A stretch of 64,000 bases of DNA from Phototrophicus methaneseepsis (GTDB lineage Bacteria > Chloroflexota > Anaerolineae > Aggregatilineales > Phototrophicaceae), in contig NZ_CP062983.1 in assembly GCF_015500095.1 (NCBI RefSeq), positions 4,712,001-4,776,000 on the forward strand. The letters are read 5' to 3'. The notes beneath the pieces are model-generated. The model saw only the letters and a program-made list of their open reading frames with translations. It was not told where the DNA came from and made no database searches. The translations under genes were made by a program, and so were the position numbers. Positions 17,520 through 26,411 of the stretch are shown in pieces; the stretch's first letter is position 1; each line of letters starts with the position of its first letter.

Positions 17520-18833
17520 TTAGTTACGTGTCTCCTGGTTGACGACCTGCTCAGCCGCATCCTCAGCGCTCTGTTCTTTCGTGACGACAGAAGCAAACGC
17601 CTCTTGCATAGCACGTGCCAGGGTCCCGCCCTGGCTATCCGCTAATGGCAGCCGCGCATTATTGAGCAGCGTCCGGTAGAAAGCAACGTCAACACCTTCT
17701 GGCAAGCTTTGTTCCAGCACACTACGCCGCGAAGGAACCATCAGCAATGCATTTGCAGCCTCAATCTGGTTCTCGGCGCTCATCATATCTGTGATGTAAT
17801 CAATCGCTAGCTGGCGCTGATCAGAATTCGTCGTTGTGATGACCCACATCCAGCCGTCCAGCAGCGTAATCGTGTCGCCTTCATCTGTTGGGATAGGCCC
17901 GATACCCACATTTGGCATCTGCTGCAAAATACGGAAATACGTCGAAGAATTGAAAACAGCAGAGGGCAACTCCCCACGCAAAAATTCAGCCATGTAATCC
18001 TGTGAGGAGCCATAATTCAAGACAAAGCCATCAATAAGCCCCTCATTGCTAGCCTGCTCATAAAATGAGAGCGTCTGCGTCAGCGAAGCCGGGTTAAACG
18101 TCAGCGTGCCATCGCGCAGTAAACTGCCGCCGGATGCCAGATATTGCAGATAAAACACATCATTGATGCCACGTGTCCGTCGTCCGGGGAAGACAAGGCT
18201 ATCACCGCGTTCGAACCAGCTTTCATAGTCCCAGGCTGCATTCGCCGGGATTTCTGTTGAATCTGGGTAAACCACATGCAGCACCTGCACCATATAAGGC
18301 AGGCCATATAACTCTTCTGAAATCTGCCCCAGGCTTAATGTCGATTCCAGACTGCCGATAACACCTGTAGAAAATCGGCCTTCCAACGAGTGGATAATGC
18401 CCAAGCGCTGAGCTGCAACCAGGTCTTGCCGGCGCAGCAGGGTGACATCCGGCAGTGCAGCAGGCGCGACTGTATCAGCAGAGCGCAGCATCGCCATAAG
18501 GCCGCCAATTTCCTGGTCACTCTTGATACGCGTCTCAATTTGCACATCCATGCGCTCAGCAAAGGCATCCGTCTGTCCTTGTAAGACGCTCGTAATCGTC
18601 GGATCATCAGGAGGATAAAGCGTATCCGGCCACCAGATGCGCATGGTTTGCACCTCCGGGATCAGGGTCGGGGTTGGCTCGCTAGCAGGGGTCGCCGTGC
18701 TATCTTGCCCTACCACAACAGTGGCAAAGCTCAAGCAACCAAGCAGCAGGAAGTAGTTTATGATAAAAAAGCGCGGCACAGTACGCTGATGCTTGCTTTT
18801 TCTGTTATTTCGTTGATGCGGTATCCATTGCAT
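17520..18833 (-). CDS. Extracellular solute-binding protein, ABC importer family 1 type (orphan)
   Basis: This 437-aa exported protein has a long basic N-terminus (HQRNNRKSKHQR) and a hydrophobic core (FFIINYFLLLGCLSFATVVVG). Either Cys in LLLGC is a lipobox cysteine or cleavage is after VVVG. A short Thr/Pro spacer follows (TATPASEPTPTL). The mature part has family-1 features: MRIWWPDTL, VTLLRRQDLVAAQRLG, LYGLPYMVQVLHVVYP, GWMWVITTTNSDQRQ and FRGEL-like loops. The ATG has AGGAGCG upstream. No permease or ATPase is adjacent, so the ligand is unknown and the protein must work with a remote transporter or as a sensor. Confidence 0.8.
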   Translation of the reverse strand: MQWIPHQRNNRKSKHQRTVPRFFIINYFLLLGCLSFATVVVGQDSTATPASEPTPTLIPEVQTMRIWWPDTLYPPDDPTITSVLQGQTDAFAERMDVQIETRIKSDQEIGGLMAMLRSADTVAPAALPDVTLLRRQDLVAAQRLGIIHSLEGRFSTGVIGSLESTLSLGQISEELYGLPYMVQVLHVVYPDSTEIPANAAWDYESWFERGDSLVFPGRRTRGINDVFYLQYLASGGSLLRDGTLTFNPASLTQTLSFYEQASNEGLIDGFVLNYGSSQDYMAEFLRGELPSAVFNSSTYFRILQQMPNVGIGPIPTDEGDTITLLDGWMWVITTTNSDQRQLAIDYITDMMSAENQIEAANALLMVPSRRSVLEQSLPEGVDVAFYRTLLNNARLPLADSQGGTLARAMQEAFASVVTKEQSAEDAAEQVVNQETRN

Positions 18834-19255
18834 GAACTCGCTCCTTATATTGCCGGGCCAATGAATGATATCAGAGGCAAGATGAGCCTATCGTCTTGCG
18901 AACTGAGGCTCCTCTTAGCAGGTGGTTTCAACCTCGATAACAATGGCACAGCGACCGGATTGTACCCGAAGCAGCCAGTACGGTACAGGTCATTGCACAG
19001 ATCACGCGGCGGCCATAAGCCAGCAGTTTTAATGGACTGATCTTCATAGGCGAGAAGTATTGCTAAATATATTTCGACTTTCGCTATTACGATTTGTTCA
19101 AGGTATAAATTAAGGCGAGTAAGTAAGATTAATACTTTAACCCATCTTATTAGATAGATGCCCTTATTTCACGGCGAATAACCAGCCTTAGCCACCAACA
19201 TATGGATAAAACCTAACCAGAGGTGGTCAAAATTGATCGCAAACGGAATTTTAGA
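18834..19255. other. Intergenic region without a convincing gene
   Basis: This 422-bp gap lies between the divergent orphan binding protein and the response regulator. The left half is GC-richer and carries only short overlapping frames. The right half (19050-19180) is AT-rich and probably holds the regulator promoter, but no clear -35/-10 pair stands out. Confidence 0.5.
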
Positions 19256-19630
19256 ATGACGACTATTTTACATTTGGAAGATGATGGTCCATTGCGCGAT
19301 ATCCTGGCAAAAGCAGTCAAAAATACTGCGCCAGATATTGTATTGGAACAGTTCACAACCAGTAACCAGGTACTGACTTATTTGGAAGATCATATCATGA
19401 GTGTGGATCTATTCATCCTGGATATTCGTGTAAACGGAGAAATGGACGGCCTGGAGCTCAGCCAGAAGATACGCGAGATGGGGTCCCACCGCCCGATCAT
19501 CATCACATCTGCTTACATCAAACCACAGCCCACCAAACTCAGGGAGCTTAATGCCCGTTGGATGGCGAAGCCGTGGCACATCCTGGAACTTGCCGATACG
19601 ATAATCCCCTTGGCAATATCCAAGCTCTAA
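19256..19630 (+). CDS. Single-domain response regulator (CheY-like receiver)
   Basis: A 124-aa receiver domain with no output domain. The acidic pair is in ILHLEDDGPL, the phosphoacceptor Asp in DLFILDIRV near residue 54, the switch Thr/Ser in IIITSAYIK and the conserved Lys in MAKPWHILEL. It would be phosphorylated by a histidine kinase and act through protein contact. No kinase gene is in the window. The ATG at 19256 begins directly at the domain; a GTG at 19223 would add 11 basic residues. Stand-alone receivers can serve phosphorelays, chemotaxis or other signalling, and the context does not decide. Confidence 0.85.
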   Translation: MTTILHLEDDGPLRDILAKAVKNTAPDIVLEQFTTSNQVLTYLEDHIMSVDLFILDIRVNGEMDGLELSQKIREMGSHRPIIITSAYIKPQPTKLRELNARWMAKPWHILELADTIIPLAISKL

Positions 19631-19677
19631 AAACATAGGGTAATTCTATGCTGGCCCGATTTTCAGGATAATAGGCG

Positions 19678-20847
19678 TTAATCGTGGCCGAGCAGCGGAA
19701 TTTGATAAATCTCCCCCACGATCCGGCTCAATTCCCCATCCCCCCAAACCAGCCGCCCAGGCGTCCCTTGCCCAACAGAAACATATAACGCGCCTTCATA
19801 ATAGGTGATGTTGGTCGGCGCATCGAGCTTATCAGCCAGCGTCACGGGGCGCCCGCCCTCCGCGGGGTACATCTGCAAACGCCCACTGTAACGCAGATAG
19901 CCGCCAGGGTCTGGTGAGCCGGATGGATCAAACAGATCAAAATCATGGGTAATGACAGGGGTCGGCCATTGTGTCGTCATTTCCAACACATAGATATTGC
20001 CCAATTCATCAACAGCGACATCGACGGCTGTCGTCAGGCCCGTGATTTCATCTGTAATGAGGCCTGTTTCAGGGTTAACGCGGACGACTTTCGCATCCCC
20101 AGGCATAAACGACAGAATCGCATCGTTATAATCCCATAACTGGCCGGAAAAGAGCGTCACCAGAAGATCGCCCGTCGTAGCATCATACGCGATACCCGAA
20201 GGCACCGCCTGCTGACCATGAGCCAACATGTCGAAGGTCGCAATTCGGGTCACTTCGCCTGCCAACGTCACAGCACTCAGGGAATTACTGGAGCTTTCCG
20301 TGACGTAAATCAGGCCTGTTTCTTCTACATAGACAATCGCGTTGAGGGTACTTGGGAGCCGCATCAAATTGCCCTCAACGTTCAGATCGGCGCTGACTTC
20401 TACAATGGAAATTGTCTCGAAGTTATCATCCAGCGTAAAGAAGATACGACCATCTGGCAGTGTAAGCACATCACCAACGCCGACAATTTCATCACGGCCC
20501 GGATTGAACTGGTACAGGATGTTATAACCCGGCAGTTTTTCAGCTATTGGGGTCCGCTCATCTGCGTCGTCATAATCGCCATCGCCGTTGACATCACGAA
20601 AGAGGCTGATACGTCCAGTCTGGTCTAAACGAGATGTCGGGTTAATCCCCATGCCAGCTTCCCCGACGATCATTTCACCCGATGGCAAAAAAGCCACGCC
20701 CCGCGGATTCTGTAGCCGGGTTGCAACGCGGATGAGCGGCGGCATCTCCTGGGTTAGCACAATTTGTGGGGTCAAAAGCAGACCCAGGCAAAGAAAACAG
20801 CACATCAAACAAATACGATAAACAACAATTAAATGAAGCCTTTTCAC
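19678..20847 (-). CDS. Secreted ScyD/ScyE-like six-bladed beta-propeller protein
   Basis: This 389-aa protein has an N-terminal signal (LIVVYRICLMCCFLCLGLLL, ending IVLTQ). NHL/SMP30-like blades follow, with NPRGVAFLPSGEMIVGEAG, GVGDVLTLPDGRIFFTLDD, PSGIAYDATTGDLLVTLF and DVAVDELGNIYVLEM. The pattern of starting near PRGVAF and ending with a VSVGQG segment fits the ScyD/ScyE family. In cyanobacteria that family is linked to scytonemin synthesis; outside them it is mostly uncharacterised. The start is GTG, overlapping the upstream glycosidase stop by 4 bases (GTGA), so the two are coupled. It may bind or process an extracellular glycan (inference). Confidence 0.75.
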   Translation of the reverse strand: MKRLHLIVVYRICLMCCFLCLGLLLTPQIVLTQEMPPLIRVATRLQNPRGVAFLPSGEMIVGEAGMGINPTSRLDQTGRISLFRDVNGDGDYDDADERTPIAEKLPGYNILYQFNPGRDEIVGVGDVLTLPDGRIFFTLDDNFETISIVEVSADLNVEGNLMRLPSTLNAIVYVEETGLIYVTESSSNSLSAVTLAGEVTRIATFDMLAHGQQAVPSGIAYDATTGDLLVTLFSGQLWDYNDAILSFMPGDAKVVRVNPETGLITDEITGLTTAVDVAVDELGNIYVLEMTTQWPTPVITHDFDLFDPSGSPDPGGYLRYSGRLQMYPAEGGRPVTLADKLDAPTNITYYEGALYVSVGQGTPGRLVWGDGELSRIVGEIYQIPLLGHD

Positions 20848-22730
20848 CAGATCAACACCTTTATTTCATAACCGCCCAGAGCCACAAATTCATGGAAAGC
20901 CACCACATGCCCTTCTCCAGATTGGGCATAAGGGTCTAATAGAGAAGCATGCTTCAGTTCTGGCTCTTGAATATCGACAGTTACAGGCTCGGCACGTTCA
21001 TTGAACAGCATCAACCAATTGTGGCCCTGCTTACGCACGTGACGAACGCGTAAGCCCTGAGTAGACGCACGAATAAGGAGCCTAGACGGCAAGGAAGCAC
21101 GCAGTGCCTCAATGCATGAGGCCGTGTCGTCATCCCAATTCACGACCGATAACGTAGTCTCTAAAGAGCGAATCCGTTCTTTTACTGGCTCGCTCAATAC
21201 ATAATCGACAACCAGCACATCATAGACCTGCTGCAAAACCTGAATACCGCCTTCTGCTGTCGTATTCGCAATAAGCAAATCCTCCACGTCAAGATAGTTA
21301 AAATCTATCTGATGCTCAAAACACGCCTTTGCCGCACGCCATGGCAAATGATGATGCTGGCCGATGATAGCCACATGACAAACATGCTCGCTATCTGTGT
21401 TCAACCATGCCAACCGCCGGCACGCCATCGCAAAGCGCCGGAAACCATCTCCCCACCAGGGACTATGCAAGCCCACATCTGGTGGGCGTTCATGCAAACG
21501 CGGGCCGCACACAGAATAGTAAAATGCATGGGGTATCAGCAAATTGCAGCCGCGGATAAGCAACCAATGCGCCAGCCACTTCATTTCCTCAAATGTCAGG
21601 TTATGACCATACGCGCCGCAGAACTCATTAGCATTCCGGCGATGCCCCATATGTAGCATCATAGAAGAAGCTGCTTTTGCCTGGGTCGATTGGCGTCCTT
21701 CTAAAGCAGAATCATGCTCCGGCTCGATGAATCGCCAGACAATATCCTGCCCTGGGATGTGAAAATAGCGCAGGTGGCGTGTTGCGTCGGGTTCAGCGGG
21801 GTGACCTGTCAGCGCGATATGATGTGCCTCGCACCAACGATACAATTGCGCATAATAAGTTTCTTCCAGTCGGTGTTCGACAGCACGCTCGTAATCGTAG
21901 CGGATATGGGATGGGGCATCATCATCCCACAAAGCAGGCAAAAAAGCAGTGAAGTCATAACCCAGGTAAGCGTTCACATGGGATAGAATATCCGCTGTAC
22001 CTGGGATAACCTCCGCTTCCTGAGGGCGACCAAGCAGCATAGGCTCGTCTGTGAAGATAGCGGGAATCGTCCCGCCAAAATAAGCACCAAATTCACGATG
22101 ATAAATATCGTAACTGTGCCGGATAAAACTGGCGACCGCCTCTGGGTTCAGCAGGTCCGCTGCTAAAGGTTCATCTTCCGGCGGTTCATCGCTATCTTCG
22201 TTGATGAAGTGCAGCCCCCGGATGACAGCTTGTATCGGGCGCTGGATAATGGCATAGTGCCGCCCCTTATAAAGCGTCTCAGCGATGAGCGACTGGTATG
22301 GACCGAGGCGAATAGCACCATCTGAATCAATTTGCACGCCCTGAACGCTGCTATCAGGCACGACAGCGTCCAGATCAATACGCACAAGCCCTCGGCATTG
22401 ATAAGCCGGGTCTTCCGCCACCACCTGCCCAGAAGCCGACCCGCTCGGATACATACCCTCATCATAGAGGATGAGCCACATACCGCGCTTGTGCGCTTCT
22501 TCAATGACAAAGCGCATCTTATTGAGCAGCTCAGGCGACATCCAGCCCATATCACGAGGCAATCCCACACGGGGATGAATCACAAATGCATGCACCCCAT
22601 GAGCTTGAAAGGCATCGAGCTGCCTTGTGAGTTCCTCCTCATCCAGGCGATCATTCCAGAACCAGAACGGTGCAAGCGAAAATTCAGCAGGCGGTCGCTG
22701 CCACATCGATAAGATATAAGGTTGTCGCAT
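20844..22730 (-). CDS. Glycoside hydrolase, GH106-like (alpha-L-rhamnosidase-type TIM barrel)
   Basis: This is a 628-aa cytoplasmic protein with no signal peptide. Segments typical of the GH106-related group include APFWFWNDRLDEEELTRQL, FVIHPRVGLPRDMGWMS, LILYDEGMYPSGSASGQV, IFTDEPMLLG, TFEEMKWLAHWLLIRGCNLL and PHAFYYSVCGPR. Acidic residues in YDEGMYPSG and FTDEP are candidate catalytic or metal-ligand residues (inference by family). It is shorter than many GH106 enzymes (over 800 aa) and appears to lack C-terminal beta domains. It lies 41 bases downstream of a LacI regulator and overlaps the ScyD-like gene. With the divergent importer it suggests uptake and hydrolysis of a deoxyhexose-containing glycoside. 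Confidence 0.7.
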   Translation of the reverse strand: MRQPYILSMWQRPPAEFSLAPFWFWNDRLDEEELTRQLDAFQAHGVHAFVIHPRVGLPRDMGWMSPELLNKMRFVIEEAHKRGMWLILYDEGMYPSGSASGQVVAEDPAYQCRGLVRIDLDAVVPDSSVQGVQIDSDGAIRLGPYQSLIAETLYKGRHYAIIQRPIQAVIRGLHFINEDSDEPPEDEPLAADLLNPEAVASFIRHSYDIYHREFGAYFGGTIPAIFTDEPMLLGRPQEAEVIPGTADILSHVNAYLGYDFTAFLPALWDDDAPSHIRYDYERAVEHRLEETYYAQLYRWCEAHHIALTGHPAEPDATRHLRYFHIPGQDIVWRFIEPEHDSALEGRQSTQAKAASSMMLHMGHRRNANEFCGAYGHNLTFEEMKWLAHWLLIRGCNLLIPHAFYYSVCGPRLHERPPDVGLHSPWWGDGFRRFAMACRRLAWLNTDSEHVCHVAIIGQHHHLPWRAAKACFEHQIDFNYLDVEDLLIANTTAEGGIQVLQQVYDVLVVDYVLSEPVKERIRSLETTLSVVNWDDDTASCIEALRASLPSRLLIRASTQGLRVRHVRKQGHNWLMLFNERAEPVTVDIQEPELKHASLLDPYAQSGEGHVVAFHEFVALGGYEIKVLIW

Positions 22731-22771
22731 CAGGTTGCTTTCTAATAAACATAATTATCATGCGCCTCTAT

Positions 22772-23788
22772 CTAGGGGCTCTCAAACTGCCGTGTGCTAT
22801 CACGAACGATGAGATTCGGCAGTAACACCCGTTGATGCAGTTCCATCGTCGGGTCCGTTAGTAAATCCACAAGATAGCGCACGGCCAGTTCATCCTGTTT
22901 GATGAACTTAAACTCGACAGTTGTCAGAAGAGGGTCTGTATAGCGGGATAGTTCCGAATTGTCGAAGCCGACGACGGAAACATCATCTGGTACGTTCAGC
23001 CCACATTCCCTAAAGCCGCGCAACGCCCCCATAGCCATGCCATCCGTCCCAACAACCACAGCCGTAAAACGCTCCCCAGACTGAATGAGCTTTAAGGCAG
23101 CCTGATAACCACTCTCCATAGAGTAATCCCCAAAAGCGACAGGCCCTGGTTCAAGACCATTTTCCTGAATGACGTTCTCCCAGGCCGTATAACGCCAGTG
23201 TCCATTCAGTATCTGGGTTTTTGGGGGAATCGCTGCAATCTGTCGATGGCCGAGCTGAATCAAATGCTCAACAGCCAACCGCGCCGCATAAACCTGGTCA
23301 AAACCTACCCACGCCAACCTGGACCCAGGGCGATAGTCACGGCGAACGAGGGGCAAGTCATGGCTGAGCGCCTCCAGGACATCATCTTCCATCCATAGCA
23401 AAGGCGCATACAGGACCACACCATCTACAAGGCGTGCCCTGGCGCTATCCAGCGTCGCACCCAATTCTTCTTCAGTCGTTTCAGAAACGAGGAGGTTGTA
23501 CCCCGTCTGTTTTGCCGCGTGAGCCATGCGCTTAGTAGATTCCGCTAGGCGGCCACTGTGTTCAATATCAACAAGGATAAGCTCTAACGTCTGAGAGCGA
23601 TTGGTCGTCAGCATCTGGGCTGCGTGGTTCGGGCGATAGTCTAATTCATCCATCAGGCGCAAAATGCGTTTACGCGTCTTAACAGAAACCCCTGGCTTGT
23701 TATTGATCACAAGGGATACCGTTTGATATGAGACATTCGCTAACTTGGCAACATCACGGATGGTAACGGTTTTCTTCTTCGGCGTCAT
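22772..23788 (-). CDS. LacI-family transcriptional regulator
   Basis: This 338-aa repressor has an N-terminal LacI helix-turn-helix (TIRDVAKLANVSYQTVSLV, residues about 8-28), the hinge helix near YRPNHAAQML, and a periplasmic-binding-protein-like effector domain (DGVVLYAPLL, GVGTDGMAMGALRG-type segment, SVVGFDNSELSRYTDPLLTTV). It heads the operon with the GH106-like and ScyD-like genes and is divergent from the sugar importer. Two 12-bp palindromes in the intergenic gap, one near its own start and one over the importer promoter, are likely operators. It probably represses both transcripts until the imported sugar or a derivative binds. Confidence 0.93.
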   Translation of the reverse strand: MTPKKKTVTIRDVAKLANVSYQTVSLVINNKPGVSVKTRKRILRLMDELDYRPNHAAQMLTTNRSQTLELILVDIEHSGRLAESTKRMAHAAKQTGYNLLVSETTEEELGATLDSARARLVDGVVLYAPLLWMEDDVLEALSHDLPLVRRDYRPGSRLAWVGFDQVYAARLAVEHLIQLGHRQIAAIPPKTQILNGHWRYTAWENVIQENGLEPGPVAFGDYSMESGYQAALKLIQSGERFTAVVVGTDGMAMGALRGFRECGLNVPDDVSVVGFDNSELSRYTDPLLTTVEFKFIKQDELAVRYLVDLLTDPTMELHQRVLLPNLIVRDSTRQFESP

Positions 23789-23816
23789 ATCATGGAACTC
23801 TCTATCATAAAGCAGC

Positions 23817-23828
23817 TTGAACGTTCAA
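23817..23828. promoter_or_regulatory. Candidate LacI-family operator (regulator side)
   Basis: TTGAACGTTCAA is a perfect 12-bp palindrome with the central CG step preferred by LacI-family proteins. It is 29 bases upstream of the regulator start, consistent with autoregulation. Confidence 0.6.
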
Positions 23829-23910
23829 TTAAAGTTGCCCAGTCTCATTCAGGAATATTCATCAATATACCCCAATTTTGATCGAAAACCTAAAAACGTG
23901 CGCTGATTTA

Positions 23911-23939
23911 TTTACAACTGAACAAAAATATGTTATAGA
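23911..23939 (+). promoter_or_regulatory. Promoter of the sugar ABC importer
   Basis: TTTACA (23911-23916) and TATAGA (23934-23939) are spaced 17 bases apart. The expected transcription start falls inside the palindrome at 23945-23958. Confidence 0.65.
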
Positions 23940-23944
23940 ATTTA

Positions 23945-23969
23945 CTTGACTGGTCAAGTGACCGTCAAG
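23945..23969. promoter_or_regulatory. Candidate LacI-family operator (importer side)
   Basis: CTTGACTGGTCAAG (23945-23958) is a 6-bp-arm palindrome sharing the TTGA....TCAA core with the regulator-side site. An extra GTCAAG half-site lies at 23964-23969. Its position just downstream of the -10 fits a transcription-blocking operator. Confidence 0.6.
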
Positions 23970-24028
23970 CTGTAAGCAATTTAGAGAAATACTTACACGT
24001 CATTCGTTACTGAAAGGTTATTTTTACT

Positions 24029-25324
24029 ATGCGTACTCGTTTTCGTCTTTCTGTTATCGCCATCTTATTGATGGCACTCACCCTCGGCGTTGGTGTACAA
24101 GCGCAGGATACGGTTGAACTCAGTGTTACATGGTGGGGTTCGCAAAATCGTCATGATCGTACGATTGAAGTCATCGAGATGTTCCAGGAAGAACATCCTA
24201 ATATCGAAGTCGTTTATGAATTCTCCGGCTGGAGCGACTATTGGACCCGCGTCAATACACAAGCGGCAGGTGGCAATATTGCCTGTGTGATGCAGCAAGA
24301 TTATGCATTCCTGACGGAATGGGCGACGCGTGGCCTGCTCAAACCGCTTGATGAGCTGGTTGAATCCAGCGCGATTGACGTTTCTAGCGTATCAGAATCC
24401 GTGTTAGATAGTGGCCGCGTCGATGGTGGCCTGTATGGCATCAGCCTGGGGACGAACTCACAGGTCTATATCCTGGATGCAGACGCCTTCGAAGCAGCTG
24501 GCATTGAACTCCCGGCATGGGATTGGACGTGGGATGATTTTGAAGAAATCGCTACGCAGCTTCACGATACATCCGACATCTGGGCGACTGCTTACGGCCC
24601 ATGGGACGATGGCAACATCAAGTCTCTGATGATCAGCAGCGGCCAATGGCTGTTCAATGAAGATGGAACCGCTATCGGCGTCGAAGACCCGACCCCGCTG
24701 ATTGAACACCTGGAACGCATCAAACGCTTGATGGACGCAGGCGCAATCGCCCCGATGGAAGAACAAGCTGATGTCACTGCCCCTGGCCTGGAAGGCTCCC
24801 CCATCGTCGATGGCCGCGAAGCAATCCGTTACCAGTGGAGCAACCAGGTTGTCGCCCTCTACGCAGCAGCAGGTGAAGGCCGCAACTTCGTCATGTATCC
24901 GATCCCACGCGTTGCTGACGGCGTCACACCGAACTACCTCAAACCGTCCATGTTCTTCTCCATCACGGATAACTGCGAACATGTTGAAGAAGCCGCTATG
25001 TTCATCGACTACTTCACCAATAATGTTGAAGCCAACGAAGTGCTCTTTGCTGAGCGTGGCGTCCCGATTTCAGAACCTATCCGCGACTATCTGGCTGACC
25101 AGGTCGATGAAGTCACAGCCCAGGTCTTTGACTATATCGCCCAAATCTCCGAAGATGCACAGCCCGTGCCGCCGCCAGATCCGGCTGGTTACAGTGATGT
25201 CAACACCAACGTCATCACCCCACAATTCGTGGAGCCCGTGCTGTTCGGTATGATGTCTGCACAAGAAGGTTATGACATCTTCCTGATGGAAGCCAACAAC
25301 ATTCTCGCTCAAAATCAACAATAG
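24029..25324 (+). CDS. Sugar ABC importer, extracellular solute-binding protein (family 1)
   Basis: A 431-aa exported binding protein. The signal peptide (RTRFRLSVIAILLMALTLGV, cleavage after VQAQ) is followed by the family-1 start VELSVTWWGSQNRHDRTIEV. Other features are VVYEFSGWSDYWTRVNTQ, MQQDYAFLTEWATRGLLKPL and LYGISLGTNSQVY. It captures a sugar outside the membrane and delivers it to the two permeases encoded next. It is expected to be controlled by the LacI repressor encoded divergently. A strong hairpin directly after the gene probably keeps binding-protein mRNA more abundant than the permease part. Confidence 0.93.
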   Translation: MRTRFRLSVIAILLMALTLGVGVQAQDTVELSVTWWGSQNRHDRTIEVIEMFQEEHPNIEVVYEFSGWSDYWTRVNTQAAGGNIACVMQQDYAFLTEWATRGLLKPLDELVESSAIDVSSVSESVLDSGRVDGGLYGISLGTNSQVYILDADAFEAAGIELPAWDWTWDDFEEIATQLHDTSDIWATAYGPWDDGNIKSLMISSGQWLFNEDGTAIGVEDPTPLIEHLERIKRLMDAGAIAPMEEQADVTAPGLEGSPIVDGREAIRYQWSNQVVALYAAAGEGRNFVMYPIPRVADGVTPNYLKPSMFFSITDNCEHVEEAAMFIDYFTNNVEANEVLFAERGVPISEPIRDYLADQVDEVTAQVFDYIAQISEDAQPVPPPDPAGYSDVNTNVITPQFVEPVLFGMMSAQEGYDIFLMEANNILAQNQQ

Positions 25325-25333
25325 GCTATAATC

Positions 25334-25369
25334 AGCGTAGGGGATAGCTCTTTCGTTATCCCCTACGCT
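25334..25369 (+). terminator. Intra-operon hairpin after the binding protein
   Basis: A 13-bp perfect stem (25334-25346 with 25357-25369) starts 10 bases past the stop codon. There is only a weak T run (AATAAATTTTC), so it may be a partial terminator or an mRNA-stabilising stem. Confidence 0.7.
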
Positions 25370-25420
25370 AATAAATTTTCGGTAATAAATCATTTTTACG
25401 AGAACTAAGGATTATAGACA

Positions 25421-26407
25421 ATGGCTGATAACGTCGTTCCTGCGACAGATAGCCCCGATACAGCCACAACTGCGACCTCGCCCAGGCAACAAAACGCAGC
25501 CAAAAGAGGTAGCAAGGATTTTAAGACCAATAATCTGGCTGGGTATATCTTCATCTCGCCCTGGATCATCGCCTTTGCCCTATTCACACTGATCCCCGTT
25601 GTGATTTCAGTTTATCTAGCCTTCACCAACTTTGACACGCTCAGCAATCAGGGCGACTTCATCGGCCTGGGCAACTTCCAACGCATGTTCTTTGAAGATG
25701 CACGTTATGGTCGTTCCGTTTCAGCAACTGTAAAGTACGTGATCTTCTCCGTGCCATTGCGGTTGACCTTTGCGCTCCTGATTGCCCTCCTGCTCAATAC
25801 CAACCGCCGCGGCGTTTACCTGTATCGCGCCGCTTATTACATCCCCTCCGTCATCGGCGGTAGTGTGGCTGTTGCGGTGATGTGGCGGCAGTTATTCGGC
25901 ACGGAAGGCCTGGTGAACGCATTTATTGCGATCTTCGGCTTCGACCCTGTCCGCTGGCTGGGCAACCCACAAACCGCTATCTGGACGCTCATTATCCTGG
26001 CAGCGTGGCAGTTTGGCTCTCCGATGCTGATCTTCCTGGCTGGCCTGCGGCAGGTACCACAGGCATTATATGAGGCCGCAGAGATTGACGGGGCAACACG
26101 CATCCGGCAGTTTTTTAATATCACACTGCCGCTCATTACCCCGATTATCTTCTTCAACCTCGTCATCCAGATGATTGGGGCCTTCAGGACGTTTACGCAA
26201 GCCTTCATCGTCACAGGTGGCACCGGGAGCCCGCTGGATACAACCCTCTTCTATGCTATTTACCTTTATAACCGAGCATTTAACTCCTTCGAGATGGGAT
26301 ATGCCGCGGCGATGGCATGGGTGATGCTGGTTGTGATTGCCGCGCTGACGGCGTTGAACTTCTTGTTATCGAAACGCTGGGTCTACTACGAAACGGATTT
26401 GGAGTAA
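25421..26407 (+). CDS. Sugar ABC importer permease, MalF/UgpA type
   Basis: This 328-aa inner-membrane permease has about six segments (LAGYIFISPWIIAFALFTLI, then further helices). The EAA loop that contacts the ATPase is EAAEIDGATRIRQFFNITLP near residue 220. A 40-residue Thr/Lys-rich cytoplasmic N-terminus precedes the first helix. A further feature is the segment FTNFDTLSNQGDFIGLGNF, common in this family. It pairs with the following MalG-type permease. No ATPase gene follows, so the importer probably shares a multipurpose MsmK-like ATPase. Confidence 0.93.
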   Translation: MADNVVPATDSPDTATTATSPRQQNAAKRGSKDFKTNNLAGYIFISPWIIAFALFTLIPVVISVYLAFTNFDTLSNQGDFIGLGNFQRMFFEDARYGRSVSATVKYVIFSVPLRLTFALLIALLLNTNRRGVYLYRAAYYIPSVIGGSVAVAVMWRQLFGTEGLVNAFIAIFGFDPVRWLGNPQTAIWTLIILAAWQFGSPMLIFLAGLRQVPQALYEAAEIDGATRIRQFFNITLPLITPIIFFNLVIQMIGAFRTFTQAFIVTGGTGSPLDTTLFYAIYLYNRAFNSFEMGYAAAMAWVMLVVIAALTALNFLLSKRWVYYETDLE

Positions 26408-26411
26408 TCAC

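Noticed and set aside
18928-19047. Minus-strand 39-codon frame with a signal-like N-terminus upstream of the orphan binding protein
   Set aside because: It lacks a ribosome site and any homology I recognise. It is probably chance.
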